DNA from: UBA9926 sp018645765
Lineage (GTDB): Bacteria > Pseudomonadota > Gammaproteobacteria > Pseudomonadales > Azotimanducaceae
Length of the DNA: 64,000 nucleotides
Direction of reading: 5' to 3'
Assembly (NCBI GenBank): GCA_949372755.1
Contig: CASIBO010000003.1
Location: 220,522 to 284,521 of the forward strand
Position numbers and translations under genes: made by a program. Positions 35,067-43,771 of the stretch are shown here, in pieces. The notes under the pieces were generated by a model. It had not been told where the DNA came from. It did no database searches and saw only the letters and a program-made list of their open reading frames with translations. Within the stretch, counting starts at the first letter, position 1, and each line of letters begins with the position of its first letter.

Positions 35067-36051
35067 AGAAACCCATCCTATCCTGGCTCAGCTCGGCTAT
35101 CACGAAATGATCGGCAGTTTCGACCGCGAAACCGATCTAGACCGATTGGGCAGGGTCATGCGTCAAGACCGCCAACGTTATTCCGTGATTACTGAGAACG
35201 GTATCGTCCGCGCAGCACTCACAACCGGCCAACGCTTTGACCCACGAGACAAAACAGCCCTTCCTGTTGTTGGCGACTGGGTCACTCTGGGTTCATTAGA
35301 GGCCAATAATGCCACCACACCGATTACGGGTAGAGTACCCAGGCGCTCCAAACTATCCCGCCGTGCGTCAGGCGACAATTATCTCGAACAAATTTTAGTG
35401 TCGAACCTGGATCTCATTTTTGTCGTGTCCGGGCTTGACCAAAATTTCAATCTCAACCGAATTCAGCGCTTTCTAACCATGGCGTGGAGTTGTGGACTGC
35501 CTGCTATCTTACTGCTCAGCAAAGCCGATATCGCGGAAGATGCAGAGGAAAAGATTAAAGCCTTAGAGCCAATCTTGCACGGGACTAAGGTATACCCGGT
35601 CAATATGCATGATGCCGAGACCTTAGCCGGACCGCTGAAAAACTTAAATCCAGGCCAATGCGCCGCCCTTATTGGCTCTTCGGGTGTCGGGAAATCTAGC
35701 ATGATTAATCAAATCCTCGGCCTCAATCACATGCCAACCCAAGCAGTACGCGCCTTTGATGATAAAGGTCGGCACACAACCACCCATCGAGAGCTGTGCA
35801 TCCTCCCCAACGACAGCGGCTTGATCATCGATACACCCGGCATGCGCGAAGCACAGATTTGGTTTGAGCCGGCACAGTTCGCTGAACGCTATCAGGACTT
35901 GCTGGTACCGGCGCAATATTGTCGGTTTTCTGATTGTCGACACGACGAAGATCCAGACTGCGCAGTGCGTGAGACCGCCCTAGAATCTGAGGAAACCACA
36001 GCTTTGTGGCGTCAGTATAGCTTGCTACAAGCGATGGCGGTTACCGAGTAA
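35053..36051 (+). CDS. rsgA: RsgA, ribosome small subunit-dependent GTPase
   Basis: A 332-aa circularly permuted GTPase that matures the 30S subunit. Motifs run in permuted order: LLSKAD (G4), then GSSGVGKSSMIN (G1) and DTPGMRE (G3). An OB-fold lies N-terminal, and a zinc cluster CRFSDCRHDEDPDC is near the C terminus. ATG 35053 has GAGG eight bases upstream and lies in the end of tctA; the longer open frame is overlap sequence. Its location behind a transporter operon is unusual. Confidence 0.94.
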   Translation: MQDLKETHPILAQLGYHEMIGSFDRETDLDRLGRVMRQDRQRYSVITENGIVRAALTTGQRFDPRDKTALPVVGDWVTLGSLEANNATTPITGRVPRRSKLSRRASGDNYLEQILVSNLDLIFVVSGLDQNFNLNRIQRFLTMAWSCGLPAILLLSKADIAEDAEEKIKALEPILHGTKVYPVNMHDAETLAGPLKNLNPGQCAALIGSSGVGKSSMINQILGLNHMPTQAVRAFDDKGRHTTTHRELCILPNDSGLIIDTPGMREAQIWFEPAQFAERYQDLLVPAQYCRFSDCRHDEDPDCAVRETALESEETTALWRQYSLLQAMAVTE

Positions 36052-36381
36052 GCACCGTCTCAATCCCATCCGGTTCATGGCTATAATGCGCTGCGCGGTC
36101 GAATGAGACTAAGTATCTTTACAGTGCTGACGCCACACTAAACACGGTGTTTTATGTGCACCGTCTAATATCCGAATAATGCTGAGCGCGTGGTTTACGT
36201 CATGGTCTTAATGGACACGATGATCCGGATGGCTCTGGCTCGCACGTTTGCACGACACCAGGCTTACTTGCTCCTACCAGCGATTGCCCTACGAACACGC
36301 CTACGGGCTCATTACCATCTAATAATGATTAGCGATGGCCCCTGCCCTAGCCCCGATATTCGACGCTAGAGCCTCGGGTAA
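36052..36381. other. Intergenic region between converging rsgA and TPR genes
   Basis: No coding frame is evident. TATAAT at 36082-36087 is a perfect -10 pointing rightward with no gene behind it and no good -35. A small imperfect hairpin CCATC...GATGG lies at 36315-36338 without a T tract. Either could belong to a small RNA, but nothing more supports it. Confidence 0.35.
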
Positions 36382-37737
36382 TTAGCCCTCGAGCATTTCC
36401 TTGAGAGCCGCCTGGCGACGTTTTTCACCCGCAATATACCGGATATACTGACGCGCTTGTTTCTCAATTTTCTTATCCAGCTTCGAAGCCGCCTTGAACG
36501 CCGTTGAGGCCTGATCCCAATTTTCTAACGACATATGCGAGATAGCCATCCAAAACTGAGCGTCTGATGGCGACTTCAGTTCATCATCTTTTAAGGCCTG
36601 GCGATAGGCACCTACCGCTTCCCTATGCCGATCTTGCTGCGCAAGTGCTTGGGCCAAACGATACTGTATGTCCCCATCTTCGGACGACTCCGTAGCACGT
36701 TCCCAAGCCTCAATGGCTTTGCTCATCTCTTGCGCGACCGTGTAGCAAGTCGCAAGTAATCTTAAATTCTTCTCACTGGTTTCAACCAGCTTATCTTTGA
36801 TACCCTTCTCAAGAACGATTGCGGCTTCATAGGGGACTTCGGCGTTTAGAAGGCGCTGTGACAACATCACGATCTCAGAGTCTTTCTCAAACATGCCTTG
36901 ACTGTAGATTGCGTAGTAGGCGGATAACGCGCGATCGTCCCACTCTTTCTCGGTATACATCCCGGCGAGATGCATCCAATACTGCTTCTTGGGATAATCG
37001 ACGACCATTCGTTCTAAAACCCGAATCACACTATCGTCGTCTTTGAGTTCACTGTAGAGCACAACCTGAAGATAAACCCAGTTTTCCTTCATCTCACGCC
37101 CTTCAGCGATGATGATTTCCTCGACCTGGAGCGCCCACTTCAAGGATTCCTGGAACCGTTCTAATTGATAATTAGCAGTCGCTTTTAAGTAACTTACGGC
37201 GGCATCTGGGGCGCCATTTACAGCTTCCCACAAATCGATATACTTGAGCGCCAATTCGTATTTTTCGATTGAATAATTCAACTGAAACAGCGCGCGAAGC
37301 GAATTCTTCTCGAGTGCTTCCGTAATCAAACCCACCTTACCGGCAGCCAAAACCTGCTCATAAGAATAGATTGTATTCGGTACATCTTCGAGCGTGTAGT
37401 AACCGAACGCTAGCAAGTTCCAAAGCTGTGACAACTCGTTGGAGTTCAACTTCTTCTTTTTTGTCATGTCCAGCAGCATTTGGATGCCGTCTTGCGGTGA
37501 GCCCTTTGGAATCGGTGCTGGTTCACCCTCCTCGCGAGGAATTGAATCAGGATCGATCATGACCTGCGCTTCAGACATTTTCTTGTACAAGCTTTGGCTA
37601 ATTGCGGGGACACGCCGTGTTTTCTTCTTGTCCTCGGCGGCCGTGACCGCTTCAATCGTAGCAAAACCGAAACTGATAACTAGTACGATACCAACCAGGC
37701 TCTTAACCAGACCCCTCGTGCGACGTTGTAACTTCAT
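36382..37737 (-). CDS. TPR-repeat protein of the TonB2-type operon
   Basis: A 451-aa exported protein. A signal-like hydrophobic segment (LVKSLVGIVLVISFGFATIEA) follows MKLQRRTRG, then roughly seven tetratricopeptide repeats recognisable by W/Y/A/A spacing (YYTLEDVPNTIYSYEQVL; RLAQALAQQDRHREAVGAYRQAL). It resembles the periplasmic TPR protein encoded last in Vibrio TonB2 operons. ATG 37737 has GGAGAG upstream; the MMESLG start at 37755 overlaps tonB. It probably scaffolds or tethers the TonB complex; direct evidence is lacking. Confidence 0.82.
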   Translation of the reverse strand: MKLQRRTRGLVKSLVGIVLVISFGFATIEAVTAAEDKKKTRRVPAISQSLYKKMSEAQVMIDPDSIPREEGEPAPIPKGSPQDGIQMLLDMTKKKKLNSNELSQLWNLLAFGYYTLEDVPNTIYSYEQVLAAGKVGLITEALEKNSLRALFQLNYSIEKYELALKYIDLWEAVNGAPDAAVSYLKATANYQLERFQESLKWALQVEEIIIAEGREMKENWVYLQVVLYSELKDDDSVIRVLERMVVDYPKKQYWMHLAGMYTEKEWDDRALSAYYAIYSQGMFEKDSEIVMLSQRLLNAEVPYEAAIVLEKGIKDKLVETSEKNLRLLATCYTVAQEMSKAIEAWERATESSEDGDIQYRLAQALAQQDRHREAVGAYRQALKDDELKSPSDAQFWMAISHMSLENWDQASTAFKAASKLDKKIEKQARQYIRYIAGEKRRQAALKEMLEG

Positions 37738-37751
37738 GCCTAAACTCTCCA

Positions 37752-38408
37752 TCAACTTTCAGCCAGTTCAAACGTGATTTTGTTTTGAACCCCTCCGGTT
37801 TCAACCGGATTCCCATCAATGACTTTGGGCTTATACTTAAATTTTGCTGCCGCCTTGAGGGCCGCGGAATCAAAAACGCTGTTCGGCTTATCAACGCAAT
37901 CACCAGGCGAGCGTGCATTCGGAATATGGCCACAATTCTCAATTACGAAGGGATTCTTAACAGTGCCTTGTGCGGTCACTGTAAACTCCACAATGACATA
38001 GCCCGCCAGGCCACGAGACAAAGCTCGCCTCGGATACTGCGGTTGCACTTTTACGATTGGGAGATATTCGCCATCACTAATCCCAAAACCGCCCCCACCA
38101 ACATCAACACTCACTGAAAGATCGACGTTGGACATGTTGAAACCCGCACTGTCCACAGCCACGTTAAAGTTTTGTGGCGGCACATCAGGTGGCGGTTCAT
38201 CGGGTGGCGGTGGCTTCTTGGGTTTACGTTGTTTCGTTTCTAATTGCTGATCCTGCTTGACCCGCACAAAGTCAACCAAATTACCGATCTTATCGTCCGT
38301 CAAGGCGCTATCAGCGCCCTGGATTAGGTACTGCATCAGGTAAAACAGTCCCAATGTCACCACCACACCGACGATCGTCGAGAGACCAAGTCTTATGAAC
38401 ATCACCAT
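37752..38408 (-). CDS. tonB: TonB energy transducer
   Basis: A 218-aa TonB. A membrane anchor at residues 3-27 is followed by a short proline-rich stretch (KPPPPDEPPPDVPP near 64-78) and the C-terminal TonB fold with VQPQYPRRALSRGLAGYVIVEF. Between strands there is an insert with two cysteines (ENCGHIPNARSPGDC), likely a disulfide. ATG 38408 has GAGGGA six bases upstream. It carries proton-motive energy to outer-membrane receptors with the ExbB/ExbD proteins encoded upstream. Confidence 0.9.
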   Translation of the reverse strand: MVMFIRLGLSTIVGVVVTLGLFYLMQYLIQGADSALTDDKIGNLVDFVRVKQDQQLETKQRKPKKPPPPDEPPPDVPPQNFNVAVDSAGFNMSNVDLSVSVDVGGGGFGISDGEYLPIVKVQPQYPRRALSRGLAGYVIVEFTVTAQGTVKNPFVIENCGHIPNARSPGDCVDKPNSVFDSAALKAAAKFKYKPKVIDGNPVETGGVQNKITFELAES

Positions 38409-38420
38409 CTGGTTTCCCTC

Positions 38421-38819
38421 TTAATTCTCTTCCGACGCAATCGCGACTTGAGTAATCCCGATTTGACGGGCGGCATCCATAATCGCCAGAACTTTCTCAA
38501 CCTTTGATACTGAGTCTGCCTGGATCACCAATCCGCCTTTTGGATTCTCTGCGTGCAGCCGTTCCATCGTAGGTCGAACGTTTCTAATATCGACTTTCTT
38601 TTTATCAATCCAAATACCGCTGTCTGACCCAACACCGACCAGCAACGACACGGTCTTTTTCATCTCTGCCGTTTTGGTATCCGGGCGATTGACTTCGACC
38701 CCCGTTTCTTTAATAAACGTGGCCGTGACGATAAAGAAAATAAGCATGATAAACACCACGTCTAGCATGGGTGTTAAATCTGCTACTTTTTCTTCTTCTT
38801 GTATTGTTCTTCTTCGCAT
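38421..38819 (-). CDS. exbD: ExbD, TonB-system proton-channel subunit
   Basis: A 132-aa ExbD/TolR protein with one membrane helix (LTPMLDVVFIMLIFFIVTATF, residues about 15-36) that includes the essential Asp in PMLDV. A periplasmic domain follows. It sits between exbB and tonB in the usual TonB2 order. Confidence 0.92.
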   Translation of the reverse strand: MRRRTIQEEEKVADLTPMLDVVFIMLIFFIVTATFIKETGVEVNRPDTKTAEMKKTVSLLVGVGSDSGIWIDKKKVDIRNVRPTMERLHAENPKGGLVIQADSVSKVEKVLAIMDAARQIGITQVAIASEEN

Positions 38820-38853
38820 GATGCTCTCTATGTTCGATCGTTAAAGCGACGCT

Positions 38854-39369
38854 TTAGTGATCCATGGTCAGAGTGTCTTCCAGAAAGATTGATTCCGTAT
38901 CAACTTTACTGGTAAGAAATGAATTCGCGAGCACGCCTGAGAGCGTCGCGACCATTCCAGACATCGTTGGGATCGTGGCTGCAGAGACACCCGCTGCCAT
39001 CGAACGTGCATTACCCCCTGAGTAGGTCATCGCTTCGAAAACCTGAACCATACCCGTCACCGTCCCTAACAAACCTAACAATGGCAGCAATGCAATCAAT
39101 GTTTTGATCAGCCCCATGTTGGCCTTAAGACGCTCATTGACTTCGGAAATCAGTCGCTCCCGAATCATCCGAGAGTTCCAGGAAGTCCGCTCAGCACGGG
39201 TCTCCCAGAACGTCAGGGCAGCACTCACATCCTTCTTATGCTCGGTGGTAATGAATATGTACCGCTCACAAACGATGGCCCACATCAAGAAGGTCGCCCC
39301 GGCGATGAGGTATAACACATCGCCACCGGCCTCCATGAATGTCCTAATGGCTACAATGATAGTTTCCAC
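38854..39369 (-). CDS. exbB: ExbB, TonB-system proton-channel subunit
   Basis: A 171-aa MotA/TolQ/ExbB protein, shorter than E. coli ExbB. Three helices are visible, with the conserved LLPLLGLLGTVTGMVQVFEAM and GGNARSMAAGVSAATIPTMSGM segments. This short form is the ExbB2 partner in TonB2 systems. It follows the long ExbB by 2 bp. Confidence 0.92.
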   Translation of the reverse strand: METIIVAIRTFMEAGGDVLYLIAGATFLMWAIVCERYIFITTEHKKDVSAALTFWETRAERTSWNSRMIRERLISEVNERLKANMGLIKTLIALLPLLGLLGTVTGMVQVFEAMTYSGGNARSMAAGVSAATIPTMSGMVATLSGVLANSFLTSKVDTESIFLEDTLTMDH

Positions 39370-39371
39370 AG

Positions 39372-40745
39372 TTATTTGCTCGCTTTCTCAGCGTGCTCAG
39401 CAATTAAACCGCCACTCTGTTCGTTTAGAACCTGCATGATGCTGGTCGCACGACTGTGTACGAAGTAATGCAGCAGTACCGTCGGGATCGCCACGGTTAA
39501 GCCCAGAACCGTCGTAATCAATGCCTGTGAAATACCACCCGCCATTGTTTTCGGATCCCCAGTACCAAACAAGGTGATCGCCTGGAAGGTCACAATCATC
39601 CCAATTACGGTGCCTAATAGGCCCAGAAGCGGCGCAACCATTGAGATAATCTTGATAAATCCGACAAACCGATTGATCGCAGGCTGTTCCTTCATAATAG
39701 CTTCATCGATCTTAAGCTGCAGCGTCTCCGAATCCACATCGCTGTTGTTCTGGTAGACCGAAATAATCCGACCAAGTGGGTTCTTCACCGATGGGTTGCC
39801 TGCGTTCTTGGCTTGTCCATTGACGGTCATCCCCAACATCGTGAGTGACACAAACTTTGTTACTGCGATAATCAGGGCAATGATACCGAGGCCGATGATC
39901 ACGTAACCTGGCAGGCCGCCTTGGTGAACGCGCTCTTCTAGCGTCGGCACTTGAATCTGAAGCGCAAGCAACTGCCCGCGGGTCGGATCAAGACCAAAGG
40001 GTACGAATCCTGAATTAGCTGCGAGTAATGCTTCGGTTGAGTCGACAAACCGTGACTCTGGTTGCTTTGGTAATTCCTTAATCAACTGGTTGTCGATGTC
40101 GTAGGTCACATAGCCACCATCACTGATGAGGTTATAAGAACCGATCCGAATCACTTCTTGGGTCACGCGTTCACCATCTAACTTGATCAGCTCAGACGTA
40201 AACCGGCTCACCTTGGCAGATTCGGTCATCTCACGCTGGAGTTCGAACCAAAGCCGCTCGATTTCCTCAATGGTTGCGAGCTTCGAGCTTTTGCCCATCG
40301 ACTTCGCAAAATCTGATAACCATTGTCCACGACCTGGGAATTCGGCACTAATAATTGAACCTTCAAAAACGCCTTGCGTATCCCCTGCAACCTGTTGCAG
40401 CACCCCGAAGAGTTCCCGTAAAGAACCTAGACGCTTTGCTAGAATTTCTTGCCGTGCCGCAATATCTTGCTCATTCTTTTCAAATTGCGCTTCTAACCGC
40501 TCAGAACGGGCCTCTTCGTTCGCCTGTTCTCGTTTGGCCTTCTTCACTTCATTCTGTTGCCGCGACTTATCGGCGTTGAATTCTTTTTCACGACGCTCAT
40601 TGAGACGGCCGTTAACGACTTTGCCGTCTTTGACCAACTGCAACAGTTCGCTCAACGATTTTGCCTCGACATCGTTATCCGCGGCCTGTGCTTGAAATCC
40701 AATCAGTCCCGCAACGAGCACAACACTCATCCATAAATTTTTCAT
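39372..40745 (-). CDS. Long ExbB/TolQ-family protein with periplasmic coiled coil (TtpC-like)
   Basis: A 457-aa protein with a signal peptide (MKNLWMSVVLVAGLIGFQAQA), a charged periplasmic coiled coil at residues about 45-115, a further periplasmic domain, and three C-terminal MotA/TolQ helices with VAPLLGLLGTVIGMIVTFQAI. This architecture matches TtpC of Vibrio TonB2 systems, needed there for TonB2-dependent siderophore uptake. It lies between DUF3450 and the short ExbB. Confidence 0.9.
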   Translation of the reverse strand: MKNLWMSVVLVAGLIGFQAQAADNDVEAKSLSELLQLVKDGKVVNGRLNERREKEFNADKSRQQNEVKKAKREQANEEARSERLEAQFEKNEQDIAARQEILAKRLGSLRELFGVLQQVAGDTQGVFEGSIISAEFPGRGQWLSDFAKSMGKSSKLATIEEIERLWFELQREMTESAKVSRFTSELIKLDGERVTQEVIRIGSYNLISDGGYVTYDIDNQLIKELPKQPESRFVDSTEALLAANSGFVPFGLDPTRGQLLALQIQVPTLEERVHQGGLPGYVIIGLGIIALIIAVTKFVSLTMLGMTVNGQAKNAGNPSVKNPLGRIISVYQNNSDVDSETLQLKIDEAIMKEQPAINRFVGFIKIISMVAPLLGLLGTVIGMIVTFQAITLFGTGDPKTMAGGISQALITTVLGLTVAIPTVLLHYFVHSRATSIMQVLNEQSGGLIAEHAEKASK

Positions 40746-40747
40746 GG

Positions 40748-41524
40748 TTACTCTCCCGCCGCTTTAACTGGCAATTTCACTAAATCTGCTGTTTGCGTTT
40801 TACGTGCGATCCGCAACGCGTCCCTTACGCCAGTTCTATATTCATCACCCAAGATCACCCAATCACGAGCGTCGTTATCCCACACGCCAGTGGTTTCACC
40901 ATCAGGTGATTGGAATACTAAGGAAACTCGACCCCACTTCAGCACATCAACTTGTCGAGATTTGCCTTCTAACTCGATCATGTCGGTATAAGCTTCGATC
41001 GTTGAACCGTAAGCATTTTCAACTTGGTAGGCTTGTAGTACTTGACTGAATTTTTCAGCAACACTGACATCGGCCCGATCTAAGGTATCTTTCAGGAATT
41101 CAACTCGCTCTTCCCGTTCGGACATCAGAAACGGAATGTCTAAGCTGACAAACGTTTCCAAGTTGACGATCATTCGCTCAATCAAAGGCCCGATTTGACG
41201 TTCAATAACCGTTACACTGTCGATTGATGCTTCCAGCTCGGCCAGCTCTTCATTCTGATTACGAATGAGTCGCTCCTGCTGCAAATTATAAACTTTCAGA
41301 CCATCAACAACCTTCATTACTTGCTTGTATTGCGTCAGCAAGTCACGAGTTTGATCTTTCACTTCATCGATTTTAATTTGCGACTTCTTGCCATCCTGAG
41401 TTGTTGCAGCGCGAACGCCTAACACTTCATCTAATGATTGCGCGGTCACGTAAGATACCTGCGAGGCTAACGCCAAGAACACCAGTGCTGATAACAGCCC
41501 TGACCTGGTTTGGATTTGTTTCAT
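40748..41524 (-). CDS. DUF3450 periplasmic protein
   Basis: A 258-aa exported protein with a signal peptide (SGLLSALVFLALASQVSYVTAQS), a long coiled coil at residues about 48-105 rich in Glu, Leu and Gln, and a globular C terminus containing VLKWGRVSLVFQSPDG and WVILGDEYRTGVRDALRIA, features of DUF3450. It heads the TonB2-like operon as in Vibrio. ATG 41524 follows AGGT by about six bases; the alternative at 41530 is less well placed. Confidence 0.88.
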   Translation of the reverse strand: MKQIQTRSGLLSALVFLALASQVSYVTAQSLDEVLGVRAATTQDGKKSQIKIDEVKDQTRDLLTQYKQVMKVVDGLKVYNLQQERLIRNQNEELAELEASIDSVTVIERQIGPLIERMIVNLETFVSLDIPFLMSEREERVEFLKDTLDRADVSVAEKFSQVLQAYQVENAYGSTIEAYTDMIELEGKSRQVDVLKWGRVSLVFQSPDGETTGVWDNDARDWVILGDEYRTGVRDALRIARKTQTADLVKLPVKAAGE

Positions 41525-41625
41525 GATCATACCTATTTCGGATTGTTGCTCTATTTATAGAAGAGTCCATGCAGAAACAACCAAACCACCCTCTTTGATT
41601 TGGCACCAACATTGACTACCCCCGA

Positions 41626-41654
41626 AGAATGTAGAAGGAGCCTGCCTTTGTCAA
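41626..41654 (-). promoter_or_regulatory. Sigma70 promoter of the TonB2-type operon
   Basis: On the minus strand a perfect TTGACA (41654-41649) is separated by exactly 17 bp from CATTCT (41631-41626). Transcription would begin near 41619, giving a leader of about 95 nt before DUF3450. The -10 is poor (three of six). Confidence 0.55.
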
Positions 41655-41700
41655 GCCGCGCAAACCATATTCGGCGTGAAATTGCGTATTGACGGCGCTC

Positions 41701-41722
41701 AAAAAAACCGCTTCGGGTTAGC
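41701..41722 (-). terminator. Possible weak rho-independent terminator
   Basis: On the minus strand GCTAACCCGAAGCGG is followed by seven T. The short AACC/GGTT stem (or CCG/CGG) makes it weak. It would close transcription from dienelactone hydrolase and the GST pseudogene before the TonB2 promoter. Confidence 0.35.
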
Positions 41723-42039
41723 ACAAAGATCAGCACTTCCGCTGCTAAAACCCAAAAGCCGATCCACTAGAGCCGTCTCCCGCCGCATTAAGTGCCGTTG
41801 ACGCAAGGCGATTATCATCCTTGACCTTGCAGTTGATCATGCCGCTCAACGGACGATGGCCCGGAATGGCGCCTCTTGCACACGACAAAAATCAGCCCGG
41901 CTTCAAAGTCTTAAATATCAAAGAGACCCTAGCGAGTTAGGTTTTCAGCCTTTGCATGGCGCCGGTTAATGTGTCCGCGCTGTTACGCGTGATGGCATTT
42001 TCTCGATGAATGCGACACACGTACACGAACAACCGCACG

Positions 42040-42739
42040 CTAAAAAAGACTTTTTTTGGCCACAGCGCTATTAAAACCGCCCTCGAGCATTAGGTCCTCC
42101 CCTACCGTAAAAACCGTCGCAACCGCGGGTCGAGCCATTAACTCGGTGTACCAGTTTAAGACCGATGGATAATCCGCCAAGTCAATACCATGGCGCACAT
42201 GACGGAATACCCAGGGCAACGGCATACGGCAATATCGGCAATACCGGCAATACCGGCAATGCTATACGGCACGGCCAAAAAAGATTTGGCCTGAAGCTGC
42301 CCTTCCAGCACCGCGTACAATTTTTGACACTCACGCTCATATCGTTCAATCGTGTAATCATCTTTCACGTCAGCATAGACTCGAAAATGATGGGCTTGCC
42401 CCGCCATCGGTCCCAAACCGCCAACCTGCCAGAACAGCCATTGCAGGCACTGCCACCGCAGATCCGCGTCTTGCGGCAAGAACCTGCCTTGCCATTCTGC
42501 CAAATACAACAAAATCGCACCCGACTCGAACACGACTTGCTCAACCTCTGTGTTTTGATGCCGCAGTGCCGGGATCTTTCGAGTTGGCACCTATCGAACC
42601 TACGCGGGGGTGTGCTGGTCGCCCTGCGTTATATTGATCGGCAATAGCTGATACGTGAGGCCCAACTCTTCTAACAGAATCGTCGCTTTATAACCATTGG
42701 GCGTTTGCCAGTAATAGCGCGCTAGATCCTGCGCCTCAT
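42040..42739 (-). pseudogene. Glutathione S-transferase pseudogene (YfcG-like)
   Basis: The minus strand carries a full GST split by lesions. The N-terminal thioredoxin-like part (RYYWQTPNGYKATILLEELG) is readable but has no start in frame; the ATG that overlaps the previous stop is out of frame. Two TAG stops near 42604 and 42595 interrupt it. The middle continues (RKIPAL; GAILLYLAEWQGRFLP). A frameshift at about 42225 moves the end (LPWVFRHVRHGIDLADYPS) to another frame. The shift lies beside a 9-bp tandem repeat that adds Gly-Ile-Ala units. Clearly non-functional unless the sequence itself is faulty. Confidence 0.85.
42228..42263. repeat. Four-copy 9-bp tandem repeat in the GST pseudogene
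   Basis: Four consecutive units of GGCAATACC (variants GGCAATATC and GGCAATGCT at the ends) lie next to the frameshift. In the minus-strand protein they read IAG-IAG-IAD-like. Replication slippage at this site is the likely cause of the reading-frame loss. Confidence 0.85.
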
Positions 42740-43407
42740 CCTAGGTGAGCATTAAAAAACTCATGCGTGCGGGACAAGGCAAGCACCGCTGCTGGCTCGT
42801 CGTAGCTCGCACGGTGATTACAATTAAAACCATGATCGGCTTCATAAATAAACAAAGGCGCGTCGGGTTGGGCCTTTTCGACAACCGCCACATCATCCAT
42901 CGAGATATGGGCATCTTCTGCTGCGAAGTGAAACATGATGGGCACACTCGGCGTCTGGCCCATTTCTGAGGCAACGCCACCGCCATAATAACTCACCGCG
43001 CACGATACCTTTTGCAGTTGACACGCTGCCAGCCAAGCCAGCAGACCACCAAAGCAGTATCCAACCACACCCACGGGTCCCGAACCTGCCGCTGCATCAA
43101 TCGTCGTCTGCAGATCCATCATGGCGTCTTCGGGCCGCAGCTTGCCGCGGGCGAGTTCTACACCTTGCATCATATCGGCGCCGCTATAACCCAGCGCAAC
43201 CTGGCGCTCAACGCGGTCGAAAAGCGCCGGCGCAAGCGCCCGATAACCCTGTTCAGCAAACCCTTGCGCCACTTCTCGGATATGCGCATTTACGCCAAAA
43301 ATCTCTTGAATCACAACGATCGTTCCTTTTGCCGCACCAAGGGGGAGGACTTCAAAGACATCAAATTCATGGCCATCTGGACTTCTCAAAACAATCACAT
43401 CACTCAT
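42736..43407 (-). CDS. Dienelactone hydrolase family protein
   Basis: A 223-aa alpha/beta hydrolase. The nucleophile Cys lies in GVVGYCFGG, the oxyanion-side motif IQEIFGVN is typical of dienelactone hydrolases, and the catalytic His is in YEADHGFNC with Asp in AAEDAHIS. The physiological substrate is unknown; many family members are not in aromatic pathways. ATG 43407 is preferred over a TTG three codons upstream because AAGGAG is correctly spaced for the ATG. Confidence 0.87.
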   Translation of the reverse strand: MSDVIVLRSPDGHEFDVFEVLPLGAAKGTIVVIQEIFGVNAHIREVAQGFAEQGYRALAPALFDRVERQVALGYSGADMMQGVELARGKLRPEDAMMDLQTTIDAAAGSGPVGVVGYCFGGLLAWLAACQLQKVSCAVSYYGGGVASEMGQTPSVPIMFHFAAEDAHISMDDVAVVEKAQPDAPLFIYEADHGFNCNHRASYDEPAAVLALSRTHEFFNAHLG

Positions 43408-43771
43408 AGCCTTCAATCTCCTTATCGATTTAGTATCAGGTCAATCGGTTTTCTGCAAAAAGCGCTTGGGTCCCCCAATATTGGTGCGACCCCCCACCAG
43501 ATTGAAATATAAACCTAGGCTGACTTCAAACGGTACTTTTATCTACCCAACCATTTCTGCCTGGCCTGGCGCATGAAGCGAGCTTGTCCAATCTATCGCC
43601 GCGGTGGGCGAGTCCAGAGCGCTCGTTGTTCAGGTTTGGGGCCTTGCCGGGTGAAAGCCTGCGCAACCAACCGACCTGCAAGCCGCTCGCATTGCAGACG
43701 GCTGCAACTGCTCAATATGCTCGTCAAGACGGCCTTACGAAACCAGGACCATCAAAAGCGCAGTTAACCAA
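43408..43771. other. Intergenic region
   Basis: About 360 bp between the M16 protease gene end and the dienelactone hydrolase start. No full gene is seen. A 33-codon minus-strand frame ending at 43441 reads like the tail of a beta-barrel protein but lacks anything upstream. Confidence 0.4.

Larger units (their letters stand above)
41525..42039. other. Regulatory gap before the TonB2 operon
   Basis: A 515-bp gap holding the operon promoter (41626-41654) and a weak terminator for the upstream minus-strand genes (41701-41722). CTATAAATAG (41550-41560 region) is palindromic, but no convincing 19-bp Fur box is present. The remaining 41723-42039 shows nothing recognisable. Confidence 0.45.

Noticed and set aside
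36315..36338. A Fur-box-like AT palindrome (TAATAATGATTA)
   Set aside because: It lies at the 3' end of both neighbouring genes and is not symmetric to the Fur consensus.
42165..42647. A 160-codon plus-strand frame across the GST region
   Set aside because: It is the antisense of the GST pseudogene, whose minus-strand homology is unmistakable.
43441..43545. A 33-codon minus-strand tail resembling the end of a beta-barrel protein
   Set aside because: An in-frame stop lies just upstream and nothing else of the gene is present; resemblance is weak.
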